From: an uncultured Neisseriaceae bacterium
GTDB lineage: Bacteria > Pseudomonadota > Gammaproteobacteria > Burkholderiales > UBA11063
Length of the DNA stretch: 5,104 nt
Direction: 5' to 3'
NCBI GenBank assembly: GCA_903891375.1
Contig: CAITEL010000011.1
Coordinates: 1-5,104, forward strand
Made by a program: the position numbers and the translations under genes. Positions within the stretch are counted from its first letter, which is position 1. Each line of letters begins with the position of its first letter. Below the pieces are notes generated by a model that ran no database searches, was not told the DNA's origin, and saw nothing but the letters and a program-made list of their open reading frames with translations. Shown here piece by piece: positions 1-5,104 of this stretch.

Positions 1-2650
1 CATCTAGTTGACGCCTAAAGTTTTCAGTTAAGGCCACAAATTTACCATCATCAAGTTTTATAAATTTACCTTGACCAGTTGCAAGTAAATCTAACAGCTG
101 TTTTAAACTAAGTACACTGTCATCTAATTTAACCTCACCATCGTATTCAAACCAATTTTGATTTGAGGAGATTTTTAGCGACAAATTATCAAAAGTTAAG
201 GACTGCTTTAAATTAAGTGTCTGACCTTTTGGCCATTCTACAATTAATTTATTATTTTTTTGATATTCCTGAATTTCTTCTAAAATTTGTAATGATGATT
301 CCAATGAATTAAACATCCACTCATATGTTGAATCTTGTAATTGTAGTAGTGTTGGGCAGTTATCAATAACATGTTGCGCAGTCTTTTTTTCAAGTTTAAA
401 ATCACGTACAAGTTTATGCCGTTTATTACCGCTTACATTGACTATCATATTTTCTTGGCCTAATGCTGGATAAGTATATGCTCCTGACTCCTCAAATGGA
501 CGAAAGAGTAAATTTAGTTTAACACCATCAGCAAGGGGTAATAAATGAATATGACATTGAATATTCGCTTTCTGAACCTTAATGTTTTCATCCTCAAGCT
601 CCGTGTTGAATTTTATATTGCTATTGGCGTTGCAGACAATATTAATTAATTTTTCTTTACTACCTTCTGGCACCGTTAAACCATTTGCAGTTAAAACATT
701 GGCTACTTCACAAGTTTGTGCATTAAAATCAATTACACGGTAGCGTGTCTGACTTTCTTTTTCAATAACTACCCCAACATCAGTTCTGTAATGACTTAAT
801 TGTAGTTTATAACCTTTACTGACTTTGTTTATATTAAGCGAAAGTGCACCTAAAACAAACTCAAGGTTAATTGCAGGATTTAAGGCATGAACCACATGAG
901 GATGACCAATAAATGCTAAAAATAAAGCACGTTTATCCCAATAGTATTGGATATAGCTGTATTCTTTATACGTATTAAGTGCATTAAATAGACGAATATC
1001 TGCAGCAGTTGCAAAATCTATATCTGTACGTTTAATAATTCGAGCATTAGTTAATTTCTTACCTTCACTCCAAACACCATTTTTACGTAAACTCTGCTCA
1101 AATACCTCAACTTCTGTAGTATTATGCTTGTCTGGATTTATACGCCATAATAATCTTTTTTCTGTCAGCGTTTTATTTGCTGTAGAAATTTTATTGTCTA
1201 TTAAGATATCATGTAGCTTATCAATAGAGTATTCCCATTCATTTTTAACAATCACAAACTGTAATAGACGTAAATTTAAAAATATGGATTGTTCTAAAAA
1301 TTGTTTTGCCTCTTGATTATTTTCATTATAATTTGAAGTTAATTCCGCATAAATATGTGCAACAAAATTAAGCCCATTCATTTGGTAATGCTTGAATTTT
1401 TCTCCCGACTTCACACTCTTACTCGTATCATTATTAATTGTGTGGGTAGCAAAATCAAAAAATGCATCAATCAATGGAGATTCACTAGTGCTAATACCAC
1501 GTTTATTTTGTGCATCACGCAATAAATCATAATAATTAGTTGCCTCAATCATTAATCTTTTGGCTAAGGCAATGTTGTTTCGCTTAATTTCAACAAATAC
1601 TAATAATATTTTCACCAAAATTGTATGACATTTATTCTTAATTAGTTTATTTACAACACTTGAAATCATTTTCTCTGGTTTTTCATTAAAACCCAGATTT
1701 AAAAAATAGAGTATTGCAAAAATATCGGCATAAAACCAATTATCACGATCATAGTTTGTAGCAAATGTTCGTATTGATAACTCAAAATATTTATTTGCAT
1801 TTTTATAATCATTACTACATAAATTAACCACACCTAACATTAATGATTCTGTATAAGTATTTTGCGTTATTTGGGTAATTATTTTCGCTCTCTTCTCTGC
1901 TTGAAGTAATAAACCTAAACATATATCTAATTGCAGGAATTGATCTTGTATGTAAGGCATATCAACATCAGAAGTTAAAAATGGACAATCTTTATATAAA
2001 TTCAACCACGAATTTAGTAATTTATGATCATAATTTAAGTTATCTGTAGAATAAATATTTCGTAACTTACTGATTATGATTAACGCTTGAATTAGTGGAT
2101 GTCTGCTATTAAACCAATCCATACCAATACACATGCCTGTGCTAAGTTCAAGGTTACTAAATAAATGCGTAAAAATATCAACTAATGACCCACCATCAAT
2201 CCAAGAGGCATACATTTTTATAAATTTGATGTTATTTGTATAAATTGCAACATTAACGTGTCCTCCAGCAACTTCACTGTATGTACTTTGCATCCACGAT
2301 TCCGTTAATTGGATTTTATAAGTAGTATTACACACATATGGGTTAATTACTTTAAGCATGTCAAGATCTGCTGATGCTTCTTTACTGAGTGGATGAATTA
2401 GTTCGGGGCTACAAATGTAATTACTATTAATAAATTTTCTCGTAATCAATTCCCTAAATATTGATTTAAATTGAGTTTTAGTAAATGTTTTATCTAATTT
2501 TACAAAAAAATCTACTAACGAGTCATTTACTGCGTCTTTGTTATAATATTTTACCCCACCATTGAGTAGCGCAAAAGCTTGAAGGAATTTTTTATGTAAA
2601 TCTGGTTGTTGAGAATATATTTGTAATTGTACTGTTGTATCTGTATTCAT
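1..2650 (-). CDS. SNF2-family DEAD/DEAH-box helicase, N-terminal 883 residues (3' end outside window)
   Basis: The frame is open from ATG at 2650 to the window edge (883 codons, no stop). An in-frame TGA two codons upstream makes this the first possible ATG; no good Shine-Dalgarno is visible. Residues 1-90 look like a winged helix and about 230-470 form a helical, TPR-like solenoid. The rest matches the accessory region that precedes the motor in large (about 1300-1400 aa) bacterial SNF2 proteins: FEQSLRKNGVWSEGK (517-531, family form EQKxxxxGGWxKGR), IGHP (581-584), TRYRV (635-639), LTVPEG (658-663), FRPF (715-718), VEWPKG (804-809), NWFEYDGEV (832-840) and KLDDGKFVALTENFRRQL (865-882). The SNF2_N ATPase (Walker A, DEAH) and Helicase_C should follow just left of the window. 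Such proteins are ATP-driven translocases on duplex DNA or on nucleoprotein; the substrate of this subfamily is unknown. Identification rests on remembered family motifs, not a search. Confidence 0.85.
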   Translation of the reverse strand, partial: MNTDTTVQLQIYSQQPDLHKKFLQAFALLNGGVKYYNKDAVNDSLVDFFVKLDKTFTKTQFKSIFRELITRKFINSNYICSPELIHPLSKEASADLDMLKVINPYVCNTTYKIQLTESWMQSTYSEVAGGHVNVAIYTNNIKFIKMYASWIDGGSLVDIFTHLFSNLELSTGMCIGMDWFNSRHPLIQALIIISKLRNIYSTDNLNYDHKLLNSWLNLYKDCPFLTSDVDMPYIQDQFLQLDICLGLLLQAEKRAKIITQITQNTYTESLMLGVVNLCSNDYKNANKYFELSIRTFATNYDRDNWFYADIFAILYFLNLGFNEKPEKMISSVVNKLIKNKCHTILVKILLVFVEIKRNNIALAKRLMIEATNYYDLLRDAQNKRGISTSESPLIDAFFDFATHTINNDTSKSVKSGEKFKHYQMNGLNFVAHIYAELTSNYNENNQEAKQFLEQSIFLNLRLLQFVIVKNEWEYSIDKLHDILIDNKISTANKTLTEKRLLWRINPDKHNTTEVEVFEQSLRKNGVWSEGKKLTNARIIKRTDIDFATAADIRLFNALNTYKEYSYIQYYWDKRALFLAFIGHPHVVHALNPAINLEFVLGALSLNINKVSKGYKLQLSHYRTDVGVVIEKESQTRYRVIDFNAQTCEVANVLTANGLTVPEGSKEKLINIVCNANSNIKFNTELEDENIKVQKANIQCHIHLLPLADGVKLNLLFRPFEESGAYTYPALGQENMIVNVSGNKRHKLVRDFKLEKKTAQHVIDNCPTLLQLQDSTYEWMFNSLESSLQILEEIQEYQKNNKLIVEWPKGQTLNLKQSLTFDNLSLKISSNQNWFEYDGEVKLDDSVLSLKQLLDLLATGQGKFIKLDDGKFVALTENFRRQLD

Positions 2651-2669
2651 TAATCAAAGCACCATAAAA

Positions 2670-2711
2670 AATGTTATACATTATATAATATTATTGAGTT
2701 ACGTTTGTTAA
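2670..2711 (-). promoter_or_regulatory. Possible proximal promoter and small palindromes before the helicase gene
   Basis: On the minus strand a TATAAT hexamer (2685-2680) lies 29 nt before the helicase ATG. The only -35-like match, TTAACA (2711-2706), is 20 bp away, which is too far for a good promoter. The hexamer sits inside a perfect palindrome ATTATATAAT (2680-2689). It overlaps a second palindrome, AATGT-N3-ACATT (2670-2682), which is followed on the minus strand by a run of six T. That could be a weak hairpin in the leader or an operator. In DNA this AT-rich, chance matches are likely. Confidence 0.2.
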
Positions 2712-2717
2712 AATTCA

Positions 2718-2897
2718 ATGTTAGAGGACTAAGATTGTATTTTTCAAACTAAGTTAGCTGACAAGATTATACCACGTAGATGCTCTTACGATTGTGTATT
2801 ATCTGATATGCACTATCCATTAGATACAAAATCGCAAATTTATAAATTATTTTTTAATGTTAACCATGAAATAAAAATTAGTATTAACTCTAGCTAA
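2718..2897 (+). other. Possible remnant of a small gene (ATG, in-frame stop at codon 5, then 54 open codons)
   Basis: ATG at 2718 is followed by an in-frame TAA at 2730-2732. The same frame is then open for 54 codons (2733-2894) to TAA at 2895-2897. The open part reads like protein rather than AT-rich noise, for example KLADKIIPRRCSYDC followed later by SDMHYPLDTKSQIYKLF. The only other ATG (2808) would give a 29-residue peptide. Neither ATG has a Shine-Dalgarno sequence. I recognise no family. It may be a decayed gene or gene fragment between the two divergent genes, or a chance open frame. Confidence 0.2.
2766..2774 (-). promoter_or_regulatory. Extended -10 promoter candidate for the helicase gene
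   Basis: Read on the minus strand this is TGGTATAAT, a consensus TATAAT hexamer with the TGn extension that lets sigma-70 RNA polymerase work with a poor -35. No good -35 hexamer lies 16-18 bp upstream (best CAATCG-like). The start of transcription would fall near 2759, giving a leader of about 110 nt before the ATG at 2650. It is preferred over the TATAAT at 2685-2680 because of the TGn extension, but has not been tested. Confidence 0.35.
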
Positions 2898-2905
2898 TTT
2901 TTATT
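2870..2905. repeat. Perfect 12-bp inverted repeat with 12-nt loop
   Basis: The left arm AATAAAAATTAG (2870-2881) and right arm CTAATTTTTATT (2894-2905) are exact reverse complements separated by 12 nt. The right arm ends 8 bp before the -10 hexamer at 2914, so it covers the -35 and spacer region of the lipoprotein promoter. That position would suit an operator for a dimeric regulator. The stem is almost all A/T, so as an RNA hairpin it would be a weak terminator, although the right arm carries a T run. The TAA ending the small frame at 2733-2897 lies in the right arm. Confidence 0.5.
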
Positions 2906-2910
2906 AAATA

Positions 2911-2925
2911 TGCTATTATTATACT
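2911..2925 (+). promoter_or_regulatory. Extended -10 promoter candidate for the lipoprotein gene
   Basis: TGCTATTAT (2911-2919) is a TGn-extended -10, with an overlapping second hexamer TATACT at 2920-2925. No convincing -35 is present; the region where it would lie is the right arm of the inverted repeat. Transcription would begin near 2926-2932, about 50-55 nt before the ATG at 2982. The 16 bp from 2909 match 14 of 16 positions of the promoter before the DUF1640 gene. Confidence 0.4.
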
Positions 2926-2971
2926 TAGATGATTGAATGTTTCTCCGATTAATAATTTAATTTTTTTGGTT

Positions 2972-2975
2972 GGAA
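2972..2975 (+). promoter_or_regulatory. Ribosome binding site GGAA that selects ATG 2982
   Basis: The only purine-rich Shine-Dalgarno-like stretch is GGAA at 2972-2975, placed 6 nt before the ATG at 2982. It lies inside or directly against the two earlier in-frame starts (TTG 2970, ATG 2976) and so cannot serve them. This decides in favour of the third start. Confidence 0.45.
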
Positions 2976-2981
2976 ATGAAA

Positions 2982-3434
2982 ATGAACTCAAAAATCAAAT
3001 CGATACTAAAATTTATCTTTATAATGTTATTTATTAGCAGTTGCAGTTCCTTACATATGCTTACTAAGAATTATGATAATTGCCAAACACTTTTTGAATT
3101 TGGAGAGTACTATGACTATGTTAATTACTGCAGTGAATATGCTGAAAATGATATTATGGCGCAATGGCATTTAGCTAACATTTATCGCACTAATGCTGTT
3201 GGTCTTAAGAATTACCAAAAGGCCGCCTATTATACCCAACTTGCAGCAACTAACGGATTCCCTGAAGCTATCAGTCAAGAATGCAGTGATTATAGATTTG
3301 GAACTGGTGGCGTGCGTCAGGATAATGAACGAGCTATTTGGTGGTGTGCCAAGGCTGCGGCTAAAGGCGACGATGATGCAGTAGTGTTTATCGCTGAACA
3401 AAACAATAGTATAATCACGACTGCCAGAAATTAA
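2982..3434 (+). CDS. Small Sel1-repeat lipoprotein
   Basis: The 150-residue product starts at ATG 2982 and ends at TAA 3432-3434. Residues 1-21 form a lipoprotein signal: basic N-terminus (K4, K6, K10), hydrophobic stretch FIFIMLFI, then a lipobox ISSC with lipidated Cys at 21. Ser at +2 would favour outer-membrane sorting in a Gram-negative cell. Residues about 58-133 hold two Sel1-like repeats, the first divergent (YQKAAYYTQLAATNGFPEA), the second good (FGTGGVRQDNERAIWWCAKAAAKG). Sel1 repeats are helical pairs that act as protein-binding scaffolds; here they would face the periplasm. Besides C21 there are four cysteines (34, 50, 101, 122), so disulphides are possible. In-frame starts TTG 2970 and ATG 2976 exist but add only four residues and lack a ribosome site. 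It seems to have its own promoter, and no partner is evident. The role is unknown. Confidence 0.75.
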   Translation: MNSKIKSILKFIFIMLFISSCSSLHMLTKNYDNCQTLFEFGEYYDYVNYCSEYAENDIMAQWHLANIYRTNAVGLKNYQKAAYYTQLAATNGFPEAISQECSDYRFGTGGVRQDNERAIWWCAKAAAKGDDDAVVFIAEQNNSIITTARN

Positions 3435-3464
3435 AATAAAACTTGTATAAACATCTTATTTTAA
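3431..3464. repeat. 9-bp inverted repeat at the end of the lipoprotein gene
   Basis: TTAAAATAA (3431-3439) and TTATTTTAA (3456-3464) are exact reverse complements with a 16-nt loop. The left arm overlaps the stop codon of the lipoprotein gene, and the right arm ends 12 bp before the -10 hexamer of the next promoter. The stem contains no G or C, so it is a poor intrinsic terminator. It could instead be a protein site over the -35 region, as at 2870-2905. Chance is a real possibility. Confidence 0.3.
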
Positions 3465-3473
3465 GTTGTTTTA

Positions 3474-3482
3474 TGCTATAAT
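3474..3482 (+). promoter_or_regulatory. Extended -10 promoter for the DUF1640 gene
   Basis: TGCTATAAT is a consensus TATAAT with a TGn extension, the best promoter element in the window. There is no clear -35 at 16-18 bp (TCTTAT-like at 3454). Transcription would start near 3488-3490, leaving a leader of about 40 nt. In the leader, ATTATG (3481-3486) and CATAAT (3498-3503) could pair as a small hairpin. Confidence 0.55.
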
Positions 3483-3510
3483 TATGCATGGTGTAAACAT
3501 AATGTATTAT

Positions 3511-3514
3511 AAGG
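3511..3514 (+). promoter_or_regulatory. AAGG ribosome binding site with unusually long spacing
   Basis: AAGG at 3511-3514 is the only Shine-Dalgarno-like sequence before ATG 3528, and 13 nt separate them, longer than the usual 5-9. There is no closer in-frame ATG to use instead, because TAA at 3522-3524 closes the frame upstream. The A/T-rich, unstructured stretch between them may be enough for initiation. Confidence 0.35.
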
Positions 3515-3527
3515 TAATATATAAAAA

Positions 3528-3890
3528 ATGGCAATTGCAATTAATCAACACTTTGATGTATTTAATTATGTAAAAAAAGCTAAGGAATGCGGAGCAAACG
3601 AGCAACTTGCAGAATACCAAGCACGACAAATTGAACAAGCATTATTAACGCTAACTAAAGAAGTTAAAGATGAAATCAAGCACGAGCTTCATGCTGACGA
3701 CTTAGTCACAAAAAATGATCTTAAGCAACAATTAGAAATTGTTAAACTTGATTTAGAAAAGGAGTTTGAAGTAGTGAGGAAAGAAATTGCTCAATCAGGT
3801 AACAAAATAATTCTCTGGGTTGCTGGGATACTTGGAACTTTCAGTGTGTTTTTTCTTGGAATTATGGCTAAAGGATTTCATTGGCTTTGA
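3528..3890 (+). CDS. DUF1640 / CCDC90-like coiled-coil membrane protein
   Basis: This 120-residue protein has the layout of the DUF1640 (CCDC90) family. An N-terminal head, FDVFNYVKKAKECGANEQLAE (family form FDTxxFVKxLxxAG), occupies residues 9-29. A charged helix of about 30-90 with heptad character includes the family signature LVTKNDL (59-65). One transmembrane segment lies at 94-114 (IILWVAGILGTFSVFFLGIMA), followed by a short tail. Eukaryotic relatives (MCUR1/CCDC90B, yeast Fmp32) are mitochondrial inner-membrane coiled-coil proteins. Bacterial members are small, common in Alphaproteobacteria and of unknown function. It would sit tail-anchored in the inner membrane as an oligomer with the coil in the cytoplasm. 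ATG 3528 is the first possible ATG. The gene lies 93 bp after the lipoprotein gene with its own promoter, so the two are probably not one obligate operon. Confidence 0.8.
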   Translation: MAIAINQHFDVFNYVKKAKECGANEQLAEYQARQIEQALLTLTKEVKDEIKHELHADDLVTKNDLKQQLEIVKLDLEKEFEVVRKEIAQSGNKIILWVAGILGTFSVFFLGIMAKGFHWL

Positions 3891-3995
3891 GAACAAAGCA
3901 CGGCACAAAATAGTCAAAACGTTACAACTACTCTCCAGTACCAATTTTATAGTAGCATACAGATAGTACCTCTACAGTATGGTGCGGTAATTCCT

Positions 3996-5069
3996 TTATT
4001 TATTTCTAATTATTTCAAAAATTCCAGCATTAGTAAAACCTAAACACTTACTCTTACGCCAATCACTCTTTAATAATAACTCCAGTTTAGCAGTGATGTT
4101 ATTTTTTTCAATAGTTGTCATGTTCTTAATCAGGTCTATGAGTATAATCCCTGTTAAGTCCCTCAGCTTTATTTGGTAAACAATTGTATCCAAGGACAAA
4201 TAATTGACTTTATAAAAACTCAGCTTAGAGGCTTGGGTATTAACATCAATTAAGTTGATTCCTGACAATATATGTAATTCTAAACTGTAATCATCATAAC
4301 AAATAACAGGTGTACTTAGCTTGGTTACAATATCAGTTATCACAGGGTAAAATGCAGTATTCAATGTCAATTTATCTATTTGCCATAGATCCATATATGA
4401 TTCAACTTGCTTAAAGACTGTTTCAGTATTTGTAATAACTTCTAGATTTTCGGGTAAGTTTAATTCACGCAATAGTTGTATATATAAAGGTGTTCCTTTA
4501 AATAAGCAGGTAATTGATGATACTTTATGTTCTTGTTCCATGCATTGTTGCATTCTAGTTATTAATTGGTTAAGTTCAATTTCAACTAAATTAATATCGT
4601 GCAATTGATTAATACTGGTACGAAAAATAATAGCATATGATTTATATTTCTCTGCAATTTGGCTTAGTTGTTGATGTTTTATCTTGTTACATACATATTT
4701 ATGATGTATATCTCGAGTTAAATACGATATTATCACATATTTACCCACAAACATAATTGAATCGGATAACTTTATTTGTTTTTCGTGATTACCCAACCAT
4801 TTAACTTGACAGGTAATTAAACTACCATTTTGTAAATTATATTTTTGATTTAAATTGATAAAACCAGTTTGATTATTATCTAGGCTTATAAATGCAGTTT
4901 TATTATTTTTATTTATACTATTAATTTTAGCTAAATGTATACCTTCATTTTGAAAATTATTAGAAATTTCTTCTTTTAAAAAATATTCAAGTGTTTTATT
5001 TTCATTATAAGCCAAAACATAGATTATTTTTTTCACTTCGTCCTTATATATTTCAATCTTATTAATCAT
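3996..5069 (-). CDS. Short RNase E/G-family endoribonuclease
   Basis: The 357-residue product starts at ATG 5069, 5 nt after an AAGAG ribosome site (5079-5075), and ends at TAA 3998-3996. Residues about 40-100 are an S1 RNA-binding domain (AKINSINKNNKTAFISLDNNQTGFINL). R150-T151 match the 5'-phosphate sensor pair (R169/T170 in E. coli RNase E). The Mg-binding catalytic residues are D275 and N277 in IDVN and D312 in LRDLTGIILIDLI. The C-terminus (GFTNAGIFEIIRNK) ends where the DNase I-like domain ends. The zinc-link cysteines, the small domain and the scaffold tail of RNase E are all absent. Alphaproteobacteria often encode a short paralogue like this in an infA-maf-RNase-yacG cluster; here no yacG follows and the upstream side is outside the window. 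It would cleave single-stranded A/U-rich RNA, perhaps in rRNA, tRNA or mRNA processing. The usual TEAL motif before the catalytic Asp is LSGI (268-271). Confidence 0.88.
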   Translation of the reverse strand: MINKIEIYKDEVKKIIYVLAYNENKTLEYFLKEEISNNFQNEGIHLAKINSINKNNKTAFISLDNNQTGFINLNQKYNLQNGSLITCQVKWLGNHEKQIKLSDSIMFVGKYVIISYLTRDIHHKYVCNKIKHQQLSQIAEKYKSYAIIFRTSINQLHDINLVEIELNQLITRMQQCMEQEHKVSSITCLFKGTPLYIQLLRELNLPENLEVITNTETVFKQVESYMDLWQIDKLTLNTAFYPVITDIVTKLSTPVICYDDYSLELHILSGINLIDVNTQASKLSFYKVNYLSLDTIVYQIKLRDLTGIILIDLIKNMTTIEKNNITAKLELLLKSDWRKSKCLGFTNAGIFEIIRNK

Positions 5070-5104
5070 TTTATCTCTTTTTTATTTATATATATCTCAA
5101 AATG

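Noticed and set aside
1128..1316. A 62-codon plus-strand open frame
   Set aside because: It lies wholly inside the helicase gene on the opposite strand. Its translation is low in complexity and resembles no family, while the minus-strand frame carries recognisable motifs.
1..2650. Helicase as part of a known defence system such as DISARM or Zorya
   Set aside because: No methyltransferase, DrmA/B, ZorA/B or similar partner is present in the window, and the accessory region matches stand-alone SNF2 proteins.
2651..2981. tRNA or other structured RNA gene in the divergent intergenic region
   Set aside because: No T-loop GTTCRA motif, cloverleaf pairing or G/C-rich stem is visible on either strand. 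The only strong pairing is the A/T inverted repeat.
3171..3401. Open frames in other phases within the lipoprotein gene (minus 3171-3401, plus 3193-3384)
   Set aside because: Both are shadows of the Sel1-repeat coding sequence, which has the repeat motifs, lipobox and ribosome site.
3891..3995. Bidirectional terminator between the convergent genes
   Set aside because: The best hairpin (CATAC 3956-3960 with GTATG 3977-3981) has a 5-bp stem and no T run. Near direct repeats CTCTCCAGTA (3931) and CTCTACAGTA (3970), and two AGTACC copies, look like chance.
3996..5069. RNase E/G gene as a truncated pseudogene
   Set aside because: It has a good ribosome site, an uninterrupted frame, kept catalytic and sensor residues, and a C-terminus ending at a natural domain boundary known in short paralogues.

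Overview
The window is AT-rich DNA (about 30% G+C by eye) from a proteobacterium, most likely an alphaproteobacterium of the host-associated, Rickettsiales-like kind. Three things point that way: a short RNase E/G of the form alphaproteobacteria carry, a CCDC90/DUF1640 coiled-coil membrane protein, and a small Sel1-repeat lipoprotein. The taxonomic placement is inference. No rRNA, tRNA, insertion sequence or CRISPR array was found.

Layout. From the left edge to 2650, on the minus strand, lies the N-terminal 883 residues of a very large SNF2-family helicase. It is open over its whole visible length and runs off the window before its motor domains. A 331-bp divergent region (2651-2981) follows, holding candidate promoters for both flanking genes, a perfect 12-bp inverted repeat and a possible broken small ORF. 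Then come two plus-strand genes, a Sel1-like lipoprotein (2982-3434) and a DUF1640 protein (3528-3890), each behind its own extended -10 promoter of nearly the same sequence. Converging on them from the right is a compact RNase E/G-family ribonuclease (3996-5069, minus), whose upstream partners lie outside the window. The 105 bp between the convergent genes (3891-3995) show no gene and no convincing terminator.

How the genes relate. Nothing shows that the four genes form one system. The helicase is transcribed away from the others, the two plus-strand genes look separately promoted, and the ribonuclease is read against them. The most notable points are the helicase (easily missed because it has no stop in the window), the pared-down RNase E/G that keeps its catalytic acids, the bacterial relative of the mitochondrial MCUR1/CCDC90 family, and the repeated arrangement of an AT-rich inverted repeat just upstream of a TATGCTAT-type promoter. 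I do not see a clear new multi-gene system.
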